Shown: positions 9,290 to 18,311, counted from the first letter of the stretch. The stretch: 64,000 bases of DNA from Spirobacillus cienkowskii (GCF_037081835.1 NZ_CP146516.1:581501-645500), one strand, 5' to 3'. The notes: generated by a model from the letters alone, not told the origin. Numbers and translations are program-made.

Positions 9290-10810
9290 CTATCTAACAA
9301 ATTGGGCTTTTTGAATTATTGATGATGTACTCCTACCAGGTAATAGAGTAATATGTTCAACACTACCTCCCCAAGATAAAACTTCTTTGGCGCCTATTGT
9401 ATTTTCAAGTGAATAATCTGCACCTTTAACTAAGATATCAGGCTTTATAGAACGTATCGTTTCGATTGGTGTGTCTTCTTCAAAAATAATAATGTAATCA
9501 ACGCAAGCAAGTGACGCAAGAATACTTGCTCTATCGAAAGAGGGTTGAACGGGTCTATGCGGCCCTTTCAAGCGGGATACGCTCTGATCAGAGTTGAGTC
9601 CAACTATAAGTAAGTCGCCAAGCGCTCTTGCTTTTTGTAAGTATTCCACATGCCCTGCATGCAAAATGTCAAAACAACCGTTAGTAAATACAGATCGTTT
9701 GTTTTGTAGTTTCAGATCTCCAGAAATTTGAATTAACGTTTTTAGATTAATTGTTTTTTCTGGATGAATCGCTTCACTTTTCATTTTGTACGCAGCTAAA
9801 AATTCAGAAGGAGATAACGTTGAAGTACCTGGCTTACCGCAAGCAATTCCTGCCGCAATATTGCCAAGTTCAGTTGCGCGCATTAATGAAAAACCTGCCG
9901 CTAAACTCATTGCAATAAAAGCAACTAAGGTATCTCCTGCACCAGAAACATCAGCAACTTTTAGTGCATGAGTTTTGATTTTTAGAGTTTCTTGTATTTG
10001 TTTGCCTTTGCTAATTAAACCATGTTCAGAAAGACTCATCACAAGGTTATCGCAGCCACTTGCTTCAAGGTAGCAATCTGCAATACATTCTACTTCATGT
10101 TCAAAGGATGTTGGAATAAAACCAGGTTTAATCACTTTTACAACGGATCGGCCTTCGTTAAGGTTTGGTTTAATCACAGTTGATCCAACATAACGAAATA
10201 CATCTTCGCTTTTTGGATCGGTGACGACAGGTACATTATACTCTTTACTGAGTTGAATGAGCCTTTTAATAAGTGTTTTGGTTAAAAAACCTTTTCCATA
10301 ATCAGAAATAATCAAACAACGATTACCGCCGCTATCTAAAAATCTTTCGTACAGTTCTAAAACTCTATCTTCTTCTTCTAATGAGATATGACTACAGCAT
10401 TCTTTATCAATACGGACAATTTGTTGCGAACCAACAGTATTGGAGCTACCAGAAACAATACGCATTTTTGTAGTTGTCGGAACAGAATTAGAAATAATTA
10501 ATGAGCTTGTTTCTATGCCGTAATCTTCTAAAATACCTTTAAGCACATTCGCTTCTGCATCGTTTCCAATACGTGAGCAAAGAAATGCTGCTCCACCCAT
10601 TGCAGCAATATTGGCAGCAACATTGCCTGCGCCTCCAGGTACTGCTTTGCGATTATTTTCTAAAACCACTGGTACAGGGGCTTCTGGAGAAATACGAGTG
10701 ACTTTGCCTTCAATATATGTATCTAGAATTGTGTCTCCCGCAATAAAAATACGGGTGTTTTTTAAAGAAAAAATATCACTTGGTGTAGAGGTTATATCCT
10801 GTTTGACCAT
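9290..10810 (-). CDS. hldE: Bifunctional heptose-7-phosphate kinase / heptose-1-phosphate adenylyltransferase
   Basis: Makes ADP-heptose for the LPS inner core. Residues 1-320 are a ribokinase-fold kinase: the N-terminal AGDTILDTY, SPEAPVPVV, and the catalytic GAGD in ADVSGAGDTLVAF near 290. Residues 365-506 are a cytidylyltransferase-like domain starting FTNGCFDILHAGHVEYL with its GCFD...HxGH nucleotide-binding motif. The 506-residue length and domain order are those of E. coli HldE. Start ATG 10810 has GGAG ten bases upstream. Its presence implies a heptose-containing LPS; gmhA/gmhB/hldD are not in the window. Confidence 0.95.
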   Translation of the reverse strand: MVKQDITSTPSDIFSLKNTRIFIAGDTILDTYIEGKVTRISPEAPVPVVLENNRKAVPGGAGNVAANIAAMGGAAFLCSRIGNDAEANVLKGILEDYGIETSSLIISNSVPTTTKMRIVSGSSNTVGSQQIVRIDKECCSHISLEEEDRVLELYERFLDSGGNRCLIISDYGKGFLTKTLIKRLIQLSKEYNVPVVTDPKSEDVFRYVGSTVIKPNLNEGRSVVKVIKPGFIPTSFEHEVECIADCYLEASGCDNLVMSLSEHGLISKGKQIQETLKIKTHALKVADVSGAGDTLVAFIAMSLAAGFSLMRATELGNIAAGIACGKPGTSTLSPSEFLAAYKMKSEAIHPEKTINLKTLIQISGDLKLQNKRSVFTNGCFDILHAGHVEYLQKARALGDLLIVGLNSDQSVSRLKGPHRPVQPSFDRASILASLACVDYIIIFEEDTPIETIRSIKPDILVKGADYSLENTIGAKEVLSWGGSVEHITLLPGRSTSSIIQKAQFVR

Positions 10811-10823
10811 GAACTGAATTCTC

Positions 10824-10863
10824 CATAAAAAAGAAAAGAATACGTGTTGAATCGTATACTTTT
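10824..10863 (-). terminator. Rho-independent terminator between two minus-strand genes
   Basis: On the minus strand AAAAG-T-ATACG pairs with CGTAT-T-CTTTT across an eight-base loop (arms 10853-10863 and 10834-10844, one mismatch) and is followed by CTTTTTTAT. It would end transcription of the unknown gene ending at 10874 just before hldE. Confidence 0.55.
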
Positions 10864-10873
10864 AATTGAATTA

Positions 10874-11566
10874 TCAGTTTGCTTCCTGAAACTCAAGAAG
10901 AATAGCTAAATGGTTTGAATCTCTAGGTGTTTCAAAGGAATATTGTGTATTTTGCTGATTTATTAACCAAAAAAGAACTTTTTCAATAGAGATCAATTGC
11001 AATTGACTATAAAAAGCCTTTTGAACACTGTTATCAAGATACGCGTATGATTTGCCAGTTGGTGTTAATCCTAAAAATTTATAACTAATTATTTTGTCAT
11101 TTTCTTTTATCAAAGTGAAATTTGCATAATATTTTTTTGGAAATAAATTTTGTGATAACAATTTTTTTGGAACTTTAATTATTCCAAAAGGATTAACGTT
11201 ATTTTGGGAAAAATTATTTTCTATTCCAAAATTTTGATTTAAATTATTTACAGATTCTTCTTGAATTTTTTTGTTATTTGTAAAACTCTCAATAGTGTTG
11301 TTTTCTATTTTTGAATTTCTAAAATTTTTTGGAGATAAATTTTTAGAAATATTAAATTTTTTGTTGTTATCATGAATGACTTGTTTTTTTTGATCATAGT
11401 GATCAACTAAGAATAATAATTGCATATTTTCATGTATTTTAAAAGTTACTGAATTTAGTTTATTATTATTGAATTTATTAAAATAAATTATTAAAGCAAA
11501 AACTGCACAATGAATAAGCAAAGAAGTCATTATCCTTTGAAGCAAAATCAAAATTATTGTCTCCAA
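10874..11566 (-). CDS. Unknown membrane-anchored protein
   Basis: A 230-residue protein I do not recognise. One hydrophobic helix lies near the N-terminus (about residues 5-28, MTSLLIHCAVFALIIYF), then a long asparagine/lysine-rich, probably unstructured linker (30-140), and a C-terminal globular part (about 140-230). The single-anchor plus linker plus small domain layout resembles TonB-type or other periplasmic tethered proteins, but no TonB C-terminal motif is visible. A second ATG at 11530 would also keep the helix. It is followed by a terminator before hldE. Confidence 0.6.
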   Translation of the reverse strand: METIILILLQRIMTSLLIHCAVFALIIYFNKFNNNKLNSVTFKIHENMQLLFLVDHYDQKKQVIHDNNKKFNISKNLSPKNFRNSKIENNTIESFTNNKKIQEESVNNLNQNFGIENNFSQNNVNPFGIIKVPKKLLSQNLFPKKYYANFTLIKENDKIISYKFLGLTPTGKSYAYLDNSVQKAFYSQLQLISIEKVLFWLINQQNTQYSFETPRDSNHLAILLEFQEAN

Positions 11567-11665
11567 TGTGTTTAAAAACTAGATTCGTGCTACTCTTTCT
11601 TATAAACAATTATACCTAATGGCATAACTGGTACTTAAGCCAGAAGTCAGCTTATGGGGAATTTT

Positions 11666-13525
11666 ATGTCAAAACAACTTAAGATTATAATTTTTTGCTT
11701 TTTAGGTTTGAGTTTTACTTTATTTTCAGTATTTTTTATATTTATAAATAAAAATACCTTAAAAATAAATACAAAATTATCAGAAGTGGGAAGCGCTAAT
11801 GCTTCGCAAGACACAAAAAATTTCCCAATTCCCGAAGTTGTGTCTTCCATGCTTAAAAATAAAGCATGGTATGTTGCAACAATAGGTAATATTCCAATTG
11901 GTCTTATTTCAGTAGGAGTCGAAGATTTAAATTCAGGATTTCCATCTAACTATACCGCACAATTTGTGAGTCGAATTGGCTCATCTCCTTTGTTGTCAAA
12001 TTTACGAGGAGATTTGGCTTATGAAGAAAACGGAAGTTTAAAACTGCAACAGTATCTTTTGTCGCAAACAGAAAATGGTGCATTTAAAGAAATTCAAAAT
12101 ATTTGGAAACAAGATAAAGATAGTAACCTTTCGTTAATTAAAGATATGGGTGCTAGTCTACAAGGTATCATTCCTGCAAGTTTTTTACGTTCTAGTTCTA
12201 AATCAAAAATTATTTTTGATGATAATATTGGATTATTTTATTATATTAAGTCAGAAAAAAGATCTAAAATCAATAAAGTCTTTATTCCATTTGTTGGTTC
12301 TATTGTCAATGTCGAAGATATTAGTGCAAAGTATGATGATGACGGATTTCTTAATGCAGGTAAAATTGTATTTGATGGTGGAGGAGAACTAAATTTTTCT
12401 AGAATTGAAAAAAGTAAATTTGCTGATTTAAGTAAAAGCATTTCAGAAACTTTATTAGATTTTGGTTGGTTTTCATCTTTAAGTTCTATTAAAATAGAGT
12501 TTGATACATTAAAAAAATCTTTAGATAACTGTGCTTCTCGAACTGCGTCATTAAGTAAAAAAATGTTGCAGTATTTGCCACAAAGTTCTTATTTATCATA
12601 TAGACGAGTCATTAATATGTCTCACTTTTGTTCAAATTTAAGTAGAGACTTATCTAATAAAGATCTTGATTCCTATGATCAAAAACTAGTTCATGTTGCA
12701 AGTGCAGTTAAAACTTTATTAAAAGAAAATACGCAAGAATTACCTTATTTTTTAGCTTATTCCCCAGATACGATACTTTTTTACAATGATACAATATCAT
12801 TTTTATGGCCACGTATTACAGCATTGTTAGCACAAACTGCATTATACGAACTAGAAAATAATTTTGAATTAGATAAGAATAGAAAATCATTAGTAGGAAT
12901 TCAATTAAATATTGCTAATTTACAATCAAGAGCAGTTGTAAGAGCACAAATTAAGCTTATTGATTCTTCGCTTAATTTTATAATTGATGGTTCACGTAGC
13001 GCAAATATGAATCCAAGTAGCATAACTGCTATACCAAAATTGCTTGATAAAGCCTTGCCAAGTATTTACTTAAATGGGCAATTTTTTGCTAAATCACTTG
13101 ATTTAAATATTGATCATTTATGCAAGCTCAATTCTGGTAAAATTGGAATTGATTTGGGTGATGCTCCTCAATTAGCAATAAATACTAATTCTATTAGAGG
13201 TGTTTGGGATATTCAAACAAGAATAGAAATAGCACGACAGTTTGCAATAAAATCGACCATTTCAAAAAGTTGTGAAAATATATATTTTAAAATACCTTCT
13301 AGTATAGAAAAAGCAATCTCTAAAGAACTTGAGCAATTTAAAAGCGAGGTTCTTGGTACGGAAAATGAGTTATTATTGTCTAATAATATTCAGAAAAAAT
13401 TATGGATTATTCCTGGAAAATATAGAATCATTGTTAATTCTGTTGTAACAGGAGCCGTGTTATCTGTTCAAGAGTTTAATGTCTCAAGCGGAATGAATAC
13501 AAGTGTTGTTGCAAAAATAAACTAA
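11666..13525 (+). CDS. Large exported or membrane-anchored protein of unknown function
   Basis: A 619-residue protein with an N-terminal hydrophobic segment (residues about 5-26) that would act as a signal anchor, placing the rest in the periplasm. I recognise no family. The C-terminal 40 residues (PGKYRIIVNSVVTGAVLSVQEFNV) look like a carboxypeptidase-regulatory or prealbumin-like beta sandwich. The middle is helical, with cysteines near 290, 327 and 478 that could form disulphides. ATG 11666 is preferred because GGGGA lies six bases upstream; the ATG at 11654 lacks a site. It is divergent from the 10874-11566 gene and convergent with the small gene at 13539. Confidence 0.72.
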   Translation: MSKQLKIIIFCFLGLSFTLFSVFFIFINKNTLKINTKLSEVGSANASQDTKNFPIPEVVSSMLKNKAWYVATIGNIPIGLISVGVEDLNSGFPSNYTAQFVSRIGSSPLLSNLRGDLAYEENGSLKLQQYLLSQTENGAFKEIQNIWKQDKDSNLSLIKDMGASLQGIIPASFLRSSSKSKIIFDDNIGLFYYIKSEKRSKINKVFIPFVGSIVNVEDISAKYDDDGFLNAGKIVFDGGGELNFSRIEKSKFADLSKSISETLLDFGWFSSLSSIKIEFDTLKKSLDNCASRTASLSKKMLQYLPQSSYLSYRRVINMSHFCSNLSRDLSNKDLDSYDQKLVHVASAVKTLLKENTQELPYFLAYSPDTILFYNDTISFLWPRITALLAQTALYELENNFELDKNRKSLVGIQLNIANLQSRAVVRAQIKLIDSSLNFIIDGSRSANMNPSSITAIPKLLDKALPSIYLNGQFFAKSLDLNIDHLCKLNSGKIGIDLGDAPQLAINTNSIRGVWDIQTRIEIARQFAIKSTISKSCENIYFKIPSSIEKAISKELEQFKSEVLGTENELLLSNNIQKKLWIIPGKYRIIVNSVVTGAVLSVQEFNVSSGMNTSVVAKIN

Positions 13526-13558
13526 CAACTCACAATTTTTAATTATAAATGTGAGTTG
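13526..13558. terminator. Inverted repeat between convergent genes, possible bidirectional terminator
   Basis: CAACTCACA and TGTGAGTTG pair perfectly over nine bases with an AT-rich loop. The repeat sits exactly where the convergent genes end, with the right arm inside the last codons of the minus-strand gene. The U-tract is weak on both strands. Confidence 0.4.
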
Positions 13559-13790
13559 ATTGAATTTCAGTGGGATGTTTTTTTAAAGTAATAGATTCTT
13601 GTGCTGGAGTGGTGAGTAGTTGAGAAATTTTTAAAATTTTTTCACCTAGTGCAAAATAAAGCTGCTCATTTATTAGTTTAAGTTTTGTATCATTTAAAAT
13701 AGTTGTCATTTCTCGTAATTGATTTTTTAATTGTTGAGTATTTGTAGAATTAGTAACTTTACAGCTTTTATGGCAAAAGTATTTTTTCAT
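13539..13790 (-). CDS. Small protein of unknown function
   Basis: An 83-residue protein, predicted largely helical, with two cysteines at the N-terminus (MKKYFCHKSCKV) and a glutamine/leucine-rich middle. No family recognised. ATG 13790 is the likely start: GAGGGAG lies five bases upstream, whereas a GTG two codons earlier would overlap that site. The start region contains GTGCACTC, repeated in the divergent intergenic space in front of the S24-like regulator, which suggests joint regulation. The small size and position beside a repressor-like gene recall phage or toxin-antitoxin modules, but nothing in the sequence proves that. Confidence 0.55.
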   Translation of the reverse strand: MKKYFCHKSCKVTNSTNTQQLKNQLREMTTILNDTKLKLINEQLYFALGEKILKISQLLTTPAQESITLKKHPTEIQSTHIYN

Positions 13791-13992
13791 GTGCACTCCC
13801 TCGCGTTATGAACTTGTGGTTGGTGTGCACTCGTGATATCTTCCGATTACCAGATGGAAGGGTGTGCACGAGTGCGCACTCTTTTTTAGTAAAGCAACCT
13901 CTTCTTGAAAAAATCAAGTTTTATGGTATGTTGCCTGTTATGCTTATAAAGCATAACAAGGTTGAGATCAACATGATGGAGTTGAAATCTTT
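13791..13992. promoter_or_regulatory. Operator-rich divergent regulatory region
   Basis: This non-coding gap between a minus-strand small gene and the plus-strand S24-like regulator carries several symmetric elements. A 13-base inverted repeat GTGTGCACTCGTG (13823-13835) / CACGAGTGCGCAC (13867-13879) has a single G-T wobble. Extra copies of GTGCAC occur at 13791 and 13864. A perfect 9-bp palindrome GTTATGCTT-ATA-AAGCATAAC lies at 13937-13957, 36 bases before the regulator ATG. These look like binding sites for a dimeric repressor, most simply the adjacent gene product (autoregulation). Confidence 0.5.
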
Positions 13993-14664
13993 ATGGCAAC
14001 GTTTGATGGAGTTAACAACACACAGCATTTGCGAGATCAAATTTTAAATTTGATTAAACAAAAGTCCCAACGGGATCGTGTTGATTTTTCATTAAATGCT
14101 TTAGCCGAAGCTATTAATATTTCTTCTTCGGTTTTTTATCGCTTACTTAGTCAAAATGAATCTAAAAAAACCAAATTTATTTCTGAAAAAATATTAAAAA
14201 AAATTGCAGATTACTTTCAAAAAGATGGATTTAGCATCACGTTAGACGAAATCACGGGATGTAAAAAAGTAAACATTGAAGACATTCAATTAATTGCCAA
14301 AAAAAATATATCAGGTATTTCTGTTTTTAATCCATTAAATTCTTCTGAAAAACTTTTTGAGGTGGTAACAGATATCGATATTCGCTTTGCCAATAATCAC
14401 ATTATCGCATTTCTTTTTTCTGATTTTATAGCACCTGTGTTTCCAAAAGGTTCTTTGTGGTTTGTAAACACCGATAAATTTCCAGAGAGCGATACAATTT
14501 GCGCAATTGACTGTGAGAAAACAATTCATATAACTAGGTATTTAAAAACAGACAATAATGTAATATTTGGCAGTTTGGATAGAAATGATGTTGCTATAAT
14601 GAAGTTTAATCATCCTTTTAAAATATTAGGCGAAATTATTAAAGTAAAGTTACCTGATGTATAA
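13993..14664 (+). CDS. LexA/CI-like transcriptional regulator with degenerate S24 domain
   Basis: A 223-residue two-domain regulator. Residues about 12-75 form a helix-turn-helix (LNALAEAINISSSVFYRLLSQ). Residues about 120-220 resemble the S24/LexA peptidase fold (FSDFIAPVFPKGSLWFVNTD, then ITRYLK and a final beta strand). In active members the motif is DSMxP; here the serine position is phenylalanine (F145 in DFIAP), so self-cleavage is unlikely. The candidate partner lysine is K175 or nearby. It is preceded by a perfect palindrome, suggesting autoregulation. ATG 13993 has only a distant GGAG. It could be a phage-derived repressor remnant or a domesticated regulator. Confidence 0.7.
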   Translation: MATFDGVNNTQHLRDQILNLIKQKSQRDRVDFSLNALAEAINISSSVFYRLLSQNESKKTKFISEKILKKIADYFQKDGFSITLDEITGCKKVNIEDIQLIAKKNISGISVFNPLNSSEKLFEVVTDIDIRFANNHIIAFLFSDFIAPVFPKGSLWFVNTDKFPESDTICAIDCEKTIHITRYLKTDNNVIFGSLDRNDVAIMKFNHPFKILGEIIKVKLPDV

Positions 14665-14680
14665 AGATTTTTTAATTAAC

Positions 14681-15457
14681 TTAAATAGTATGTAGTTTTT
14701 GATCTTTTTCTGGTTTGTGATGTTTGTAAAACTCATTTTCATTAGTTGCATAAGTCGTATCTAAACTAAAAATATTGTATTTTGTTTTTCTGTCATAGAT
14801 ATCCATTTTTTCATAGTTTTTTAAATATTTAACAAGTCTAACAGAAAATGGAGTTCCAAAGATTTCAATAAATACTTTAATTCCCCACATCGTAAGAATC
14901 ATTTTTATCATATTATTGATACTTAAAATTCCCCAAAATGCAATTAAAATAAAAAAGATACTATCAATTAATGTTGCAAATATAGTAGAACAAATAAAAC
15001 GAATTGCAATAAATTCTTTAAGTTTTATTTTCATTTTTGACATTATAATTGAGTTTAAAGGTTCTGCAATTAGATAACTTAGGCCAGAAGCAATAACAAT
15101 TTTAGTGCTTTTTTGTATAATAGAATCAAAAGCCGAATTGTCTGCATAGCTGGGAGAGGGGAGTAAAGTTATCAATTGGCCTAAAATAATTCCTAAAAAA
15201 TTTAACCCAAAACCACACCAAATTGCTCTTCGAGCATGTTTAAATCCGTATACTTCTGTAATTATATTTGAAATCAAAAATGTTAATGGAAAAATAAAAT
15301 TACCCGCAACAGTTTCTAACCCTAAGAATGGAATGCGAATTAATCGGGGATCAAACCAATTCGCGTATATCATTGCAACTGTATAAAAAAGAATAAAAAA
15401 GCTCAGCATCTTAGGATTATGGATTTTATTTTCCATAATTTCTGGGTTATAATTCAT
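14681..15457 (-). CDS. VUT family queuosine-precursor transporter (YhhQ-like)
   Basis: A 258-residue, roughly six-helix inner-membrane protein of the VUT/DUF165 (YhhQ) family, which imports queuosine precursors (preQ0/preQ1) for tRNA modification. Family marks visible are the early ANWFDPRLI, NIITEVYGFKHAR near residue 65, the GLSYLIAEPLNS segment near 130 and the C-terminal MWGIKVFIEIFGTPF. Its start overlaps the stop of the upstream paralogue by one base (TAATG), so translation is probably coupled. About 30 extra charged residues at the C-terminus (DIYDRKTKYNIFSLD) match the paralogue. Confidence 0.85.
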   Translation of the reverse strand: MNYNPEIMENKIHNPKMLSFFILFYTVAMIYANWFDPRLIRIPFLGLETVAGNFIFPLTFLISNIITEVYGFKHARRAIWCGFGLNFLGIILGQLITLLPSPSYADNSAFDSIIQKSTKIVIASGLSYLIAEPLNSIIMSKMKIKLKEFIAIRFICSTIFATLIDSIFFILIAFWGILSINNMIKMILTMWGIKVFIEIFGTPFSVRLVKYLKNYEKMDIYDRKTKYNIFSLDTTYATNENEFYKHHKPEKDQKLHTI

Positions 15458-16653
15458 TAGTTTACTTGCTTCTCCATTATTTTAATCTCATTGATGTTTG
15501 CATCATTGATTAAAGGTTGTTGTGGAGATAATAGAACTTCCATATTTACTTGCTTATTTTGATTATTGTTGATTTTAAATACAGTTAATTGTTTTAATGT
15601 TTTATGGCTTAATAGTTTTGCTATAAATTTATTTTCTAAGCTTTTATCTTCAATTTTTTCATCAATAAGAACTTCGCAAATTGAAGCATATTTTGTGTAA
15701 TCCGTTATGATTCTTGCGTAACCGCATACAGTATGATTTGTGTGATTTATTAAACAGAAATTTTGTGAAAACTCTGTGGTTTTTAGGAATTCATCAAAAT
15801 TATTGAAAATTTTATAATTTTGAATTTTTATTAAATCCCATATTGATCTTAACTCTTTATGATTTACATCTATAGTAACTAAATATAAATCGTCAATTAT
15901 TGATTCAATTTTTTCATCCTTAAAATGGTTATCTAATTGTGAGTATAATGTATCTAAGCTGAAAATATTGAATTTTAAATTTTTGTCATAGATGTCTATT
16001 TTTTCTTCTGTCTTTAAATGCTTTACAATATTTTGTGTAAAGTATAGAGTGCAAAAAACAATAAATAATTTAATACACCACATTGTAAAAAATAATTCAA
16101 ATAATTCATTTAACCTTAAATCAAAACTAAAAGCAATAATACTAAAAATTGCACTATCAATAAAGGTTGATATAAAATTCGCTGAGAAAAATCTAAGTTT
16201 AATGAATTTTGAATATTTTATTTTAAGTTTAGCAATAAGAAAGCTGTTAAGGGGTTCTGCGATAAGGTAGCTTATTGTTGAAGCTAAAATTATTAAAGAA
16301 TTTTTTTTAATCAAAGTATCAAATGCTTGATTATTTGCATAATTGGGTGAATCCATTTGAACGAGCAATTGGCCAAATAATAAACCAAATCCATTAAATG
16401 CAAGTCCACACCAAATAGCCCATCGAGCATTTTTATATCCATACACTTCTGTAATAATACTAGAAATTATAAATGTAAAAGGGAAAATAAGTGTGCCAGC
16501 ATCAGTTTCTAGACCAATTAAAGGTAATTTTATAAGTCTGATATCAAACCAGTTTGAGAAAATCATGGCTACACAGTAAAATAAAATTAATATCCACAAA
16601 TTTTTAAGATTTTGTATATTATTTTTTGATTTATTATAGTTGTATTCTTTCAT
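15457..16653 (-). CDS. YhhQ-like queuosine-precursor transporter fused to a GNAT-like domain
   Basis: Residues 1-215 are a VUT/YhhQ-type transporter paralogous to the next gene (ANWF-like SNWFDIRLI, SIITEVYGYKNAR, STISYLIAEPLNS, MWCIKLF). The shared DIYDxxxKFNIFSLDT linker follows at about 220-235, and then an extra cytoplasmic domain from about 250 to 375. That domain reads like a GNAT acetyltransferase core: CGYARIITDY at 310-319, then SICEVLID where the beta-4 strand should be. The acetyl-CoA pyrophosphate-binding loop (RGxGxG/A) is replaced by KIEDKSLE, so catalysis is doubtful. The fusion is unusual. It is first or second gene of a three-gene minus-strand unit. Confidence 0.78.
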   Translation of the reverse strand: MKEYNYNKSKNNIQNLKNLWILILFYCVAMIFSNWFDIRLIKLPLIGLETDAGTLIFPFTFIISSIITEVYGYKNARWAIWCGLAFNGFGLLFGQLLVQMDSPNYANNQAFDTLIKKNSLIILASTISYLIAEPLNSFLIAKLKIKYSKFIKLRFFSANFISTFIDSAIFSIIAFSFDLRLNELFELFFTMWCIKLFIVFCTLYFTQNIVKHLKTEEKIDIYDKNLKFNIFSLDTLYSQLDNHFKDEKIESIIDDLYLVTIDVNHKELRSIWDLIKIQNYKIFNNFDEFLKTTEFSQNFCLINHTNHTVCGYARIITDYTKYASICEVLIDEKIEDKSLENKFIAKLLSHKTLKQLTVFKINNNQNKQVNMEVLLSPQQPLINDANINEIKIMEKQVN

Positions 16654-16662
16654 AAAATTTCT

Positions 16663-16920
16663 CTATTCAATTAACATATTTTTAGAATGAAATTTTCCAA
16701 GTTCTTGTTTTAATTTTTCTAATTCAGATTCATTCATATGGTATTTAGATTTAGAGATATGAACATTTTTTTTAAAAATTTTTCCATTAATTTTACTTTT
16801 ATAAGTAATGTATATAGTTTGGTTTTGAGAAAATGAAAATGAGATTATTTCTTTATCGTCATTTTGTATTCCAAAAAAATATTGAAAAAACTGTTCAATT
16901 TTATTTAATACAAATTTCAT
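16663..16920 (-). CDS. Small protein of unknown function
   Basis: An 85-residue basic protein, hydrophobic aromatic near the start (FFQYFFG), then a beta-rich middle (ISFSFSQNQTIYITYKS) and a helical C-terminus. No family recognised. It lies ten bases upstream of the transporter-GNAT fusion on the same strand and is probably in the same operon. No good ribosome-binding site is visible, so the start is uncertain. The 283 bases upstream (16921-17203) are extremely AT-rich with no recognisable gene. Confidence 0.5.
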   Translation of the reverse strand: MKFVLNKIEQFFQYFFGIQNDDKEIISFSFSQNQTIYITYKSKINGKIFKKNVHISKSKYHMNESELEKLKQELGKFHSKNMLIE

Positions 16921-17203
16921 GTTTTTATTCTTTTTAATAAAATAATAGTTTATGTTTTGTTAAAATATAAAATTCCTTCGAATAACTAGAATTATATGAA
17001 AATCAGTTTCATGTAAATATAAAATTTTTATTATAATTACAACTATAATTTAAATTTTTTTAATTTTTCCAGATTTTTTAAATAATGGTGTCCTTATAAA
17101 ATATTTTAATGTTATTTTTTATAATTAAATTTTTTTTTAAATTAAATTTTATACTTTTTATAATATTTTTTATTTTTTAAAAATTTTGATAATAAATTTA
17201 ACT

Positions 17204-18235
17204 TTAAAAAATCCAGCCAATTTTTACAATGTTCCAATAAGGTATAGGATATTTTTTTAATTTGCTGACAACCACGTTGTTTATTTGATTGGTGAACTCC
17301 GTGTATTCAGCTGATTGTAATGCAGCATTTATAAATGGTGCCACTGCTGGGTTGCTAAAAGACACACTTGTATTGGCACTCACATGGATTGGCAATTGAA
17401 CGCCAAGTTCAGAACCAAATGCAAACCATCCAATTGGAGACCCGCTCGTTGATAGCCATCCAATTTGAGGTGTCCAATAAATTGTAGTGATTTCAGTTAA
17501 TTGATTAAAGGGAGTATTTATCTGGGTTGTTGGTGTATTTGATACTGTTAAATTTATTCTTCCGGTAGTATTTACACCAATTGTTTTTCTTCCATAGGCT
17601 GCGCCAATATAAAAACTTGTGCGAATCGGAAAAATGCTAAGTTTTACTTCATATTGTTTATAGTTTAACGCAAATTTATCGAGCTGAAAATCTGTTGAGC
17701 TGCTGTTGATAAAGCTTTTAATTAATGGAAGTGATAATAAGTTTAAATTGGTAAAGCCACCATAGTTAACAGATAAACCTATATAATCGAGAAATTTTGT
17801 TTCTAAGCTATAGTTTAATCCCATTAAAATACCAAATCCGACCATGGGACCAATCCGAAAAGTGCCAAACATCCCATCATTTGGATCGCGAGGTTGGTTT
17901 TCTTGATTTGATTTCGATTCGTTCTTTTTTTCTTCTGGTTGTTCTTCTTCGTCAACTTCTTCTTCGATTTTCTCTTCTTGTTCCATAAAATCTTTTTTAA
18001 GAGGAGTTGGCTTTTCGATGAATTCTGGACCAGTAGATGGTTTGGTTAAATTTTTTGGTGTGGGTTTAATTACAGGAGGTTTACTCATGAATGGATTTTC
18101 GTTAATTATTGGATTGATTAATTTATTTTGAAGATTTCTTTGAGGAAGAGGAATAGTTGGATCAACTTGCGAAAATAGAGTTGCTGAATAGCAAATAAAA
18201 TAAGAAAGTGCTAATAATTTCAACAAGAATCGCAT
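17204..18235 (-). CDS. Probable outer-membrane beta-barrel protein with disordered N-terminal region
   Basis: A 343-residue exported protein. A signal peptide (residues 1-22, ending ATLFSQ) precedes a proline-rich, low-complexity region (25-85) and a strongly acidic glutamate/lysine stretch (90-115). The C-terminal 220 residues alternate polar and hydrophobic residues with many glycines and aromatics, and the protein ends in phenylalanine (KIGWIF), as outer-membrane barrels do. The barrel start contains FRIGPMVGFGILMGLNYS. No specific family recognised. ATG 18235 has AAGGA ten bases upstream. It stands alone, following hemW on the same strand. Confidence 0.68.
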   Translation of the reverse strand: MRFLLKLLALSYFICYSATLFSQVDPTIPLPQRNLQNKLINPIINENPFMSKPPVIKPTPKNLTKPSTGPEFIEKPTPLKKDFMEQEEKIEEEVDEEEQPEEKKNESKSNQENQPRDPNDGMFGTFRIGPMVGFGILMGLNYSLETKFLDYIGLSVNYGGFTNLNLLSLPLIKSFINSSSTDFQLDKFALNYKQYEVKLSIFPIRTSFYIGAAYGRKTIGVNTTGRINLTVSNTPTTQINTPFNQLTEITTIYWTPQIGWLSTSGSPIGWFAFGSELGVQLPIHVSANTSVSFSNPAVAPFINAALQSAEYTEFTNQINNVVVSKLKKYPIPYWNIVKIGWIF

Positions 18236-18311
18236 TTAAAAACTATCCTTAATGCTAAATTTTATTTAATTAAGTTTAAAGATTTATATTTATATTATAA
18301 AGTAAATATAT

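Noticed and set aside
13808-14047. Plus-strand ORF of 79 codons across the operator region
   Set aside because: It overlaps the start of the S24-like regulator in another frame, has no ribosome-binding site, and its composition follows the inverted repeats rather than coding sequence.
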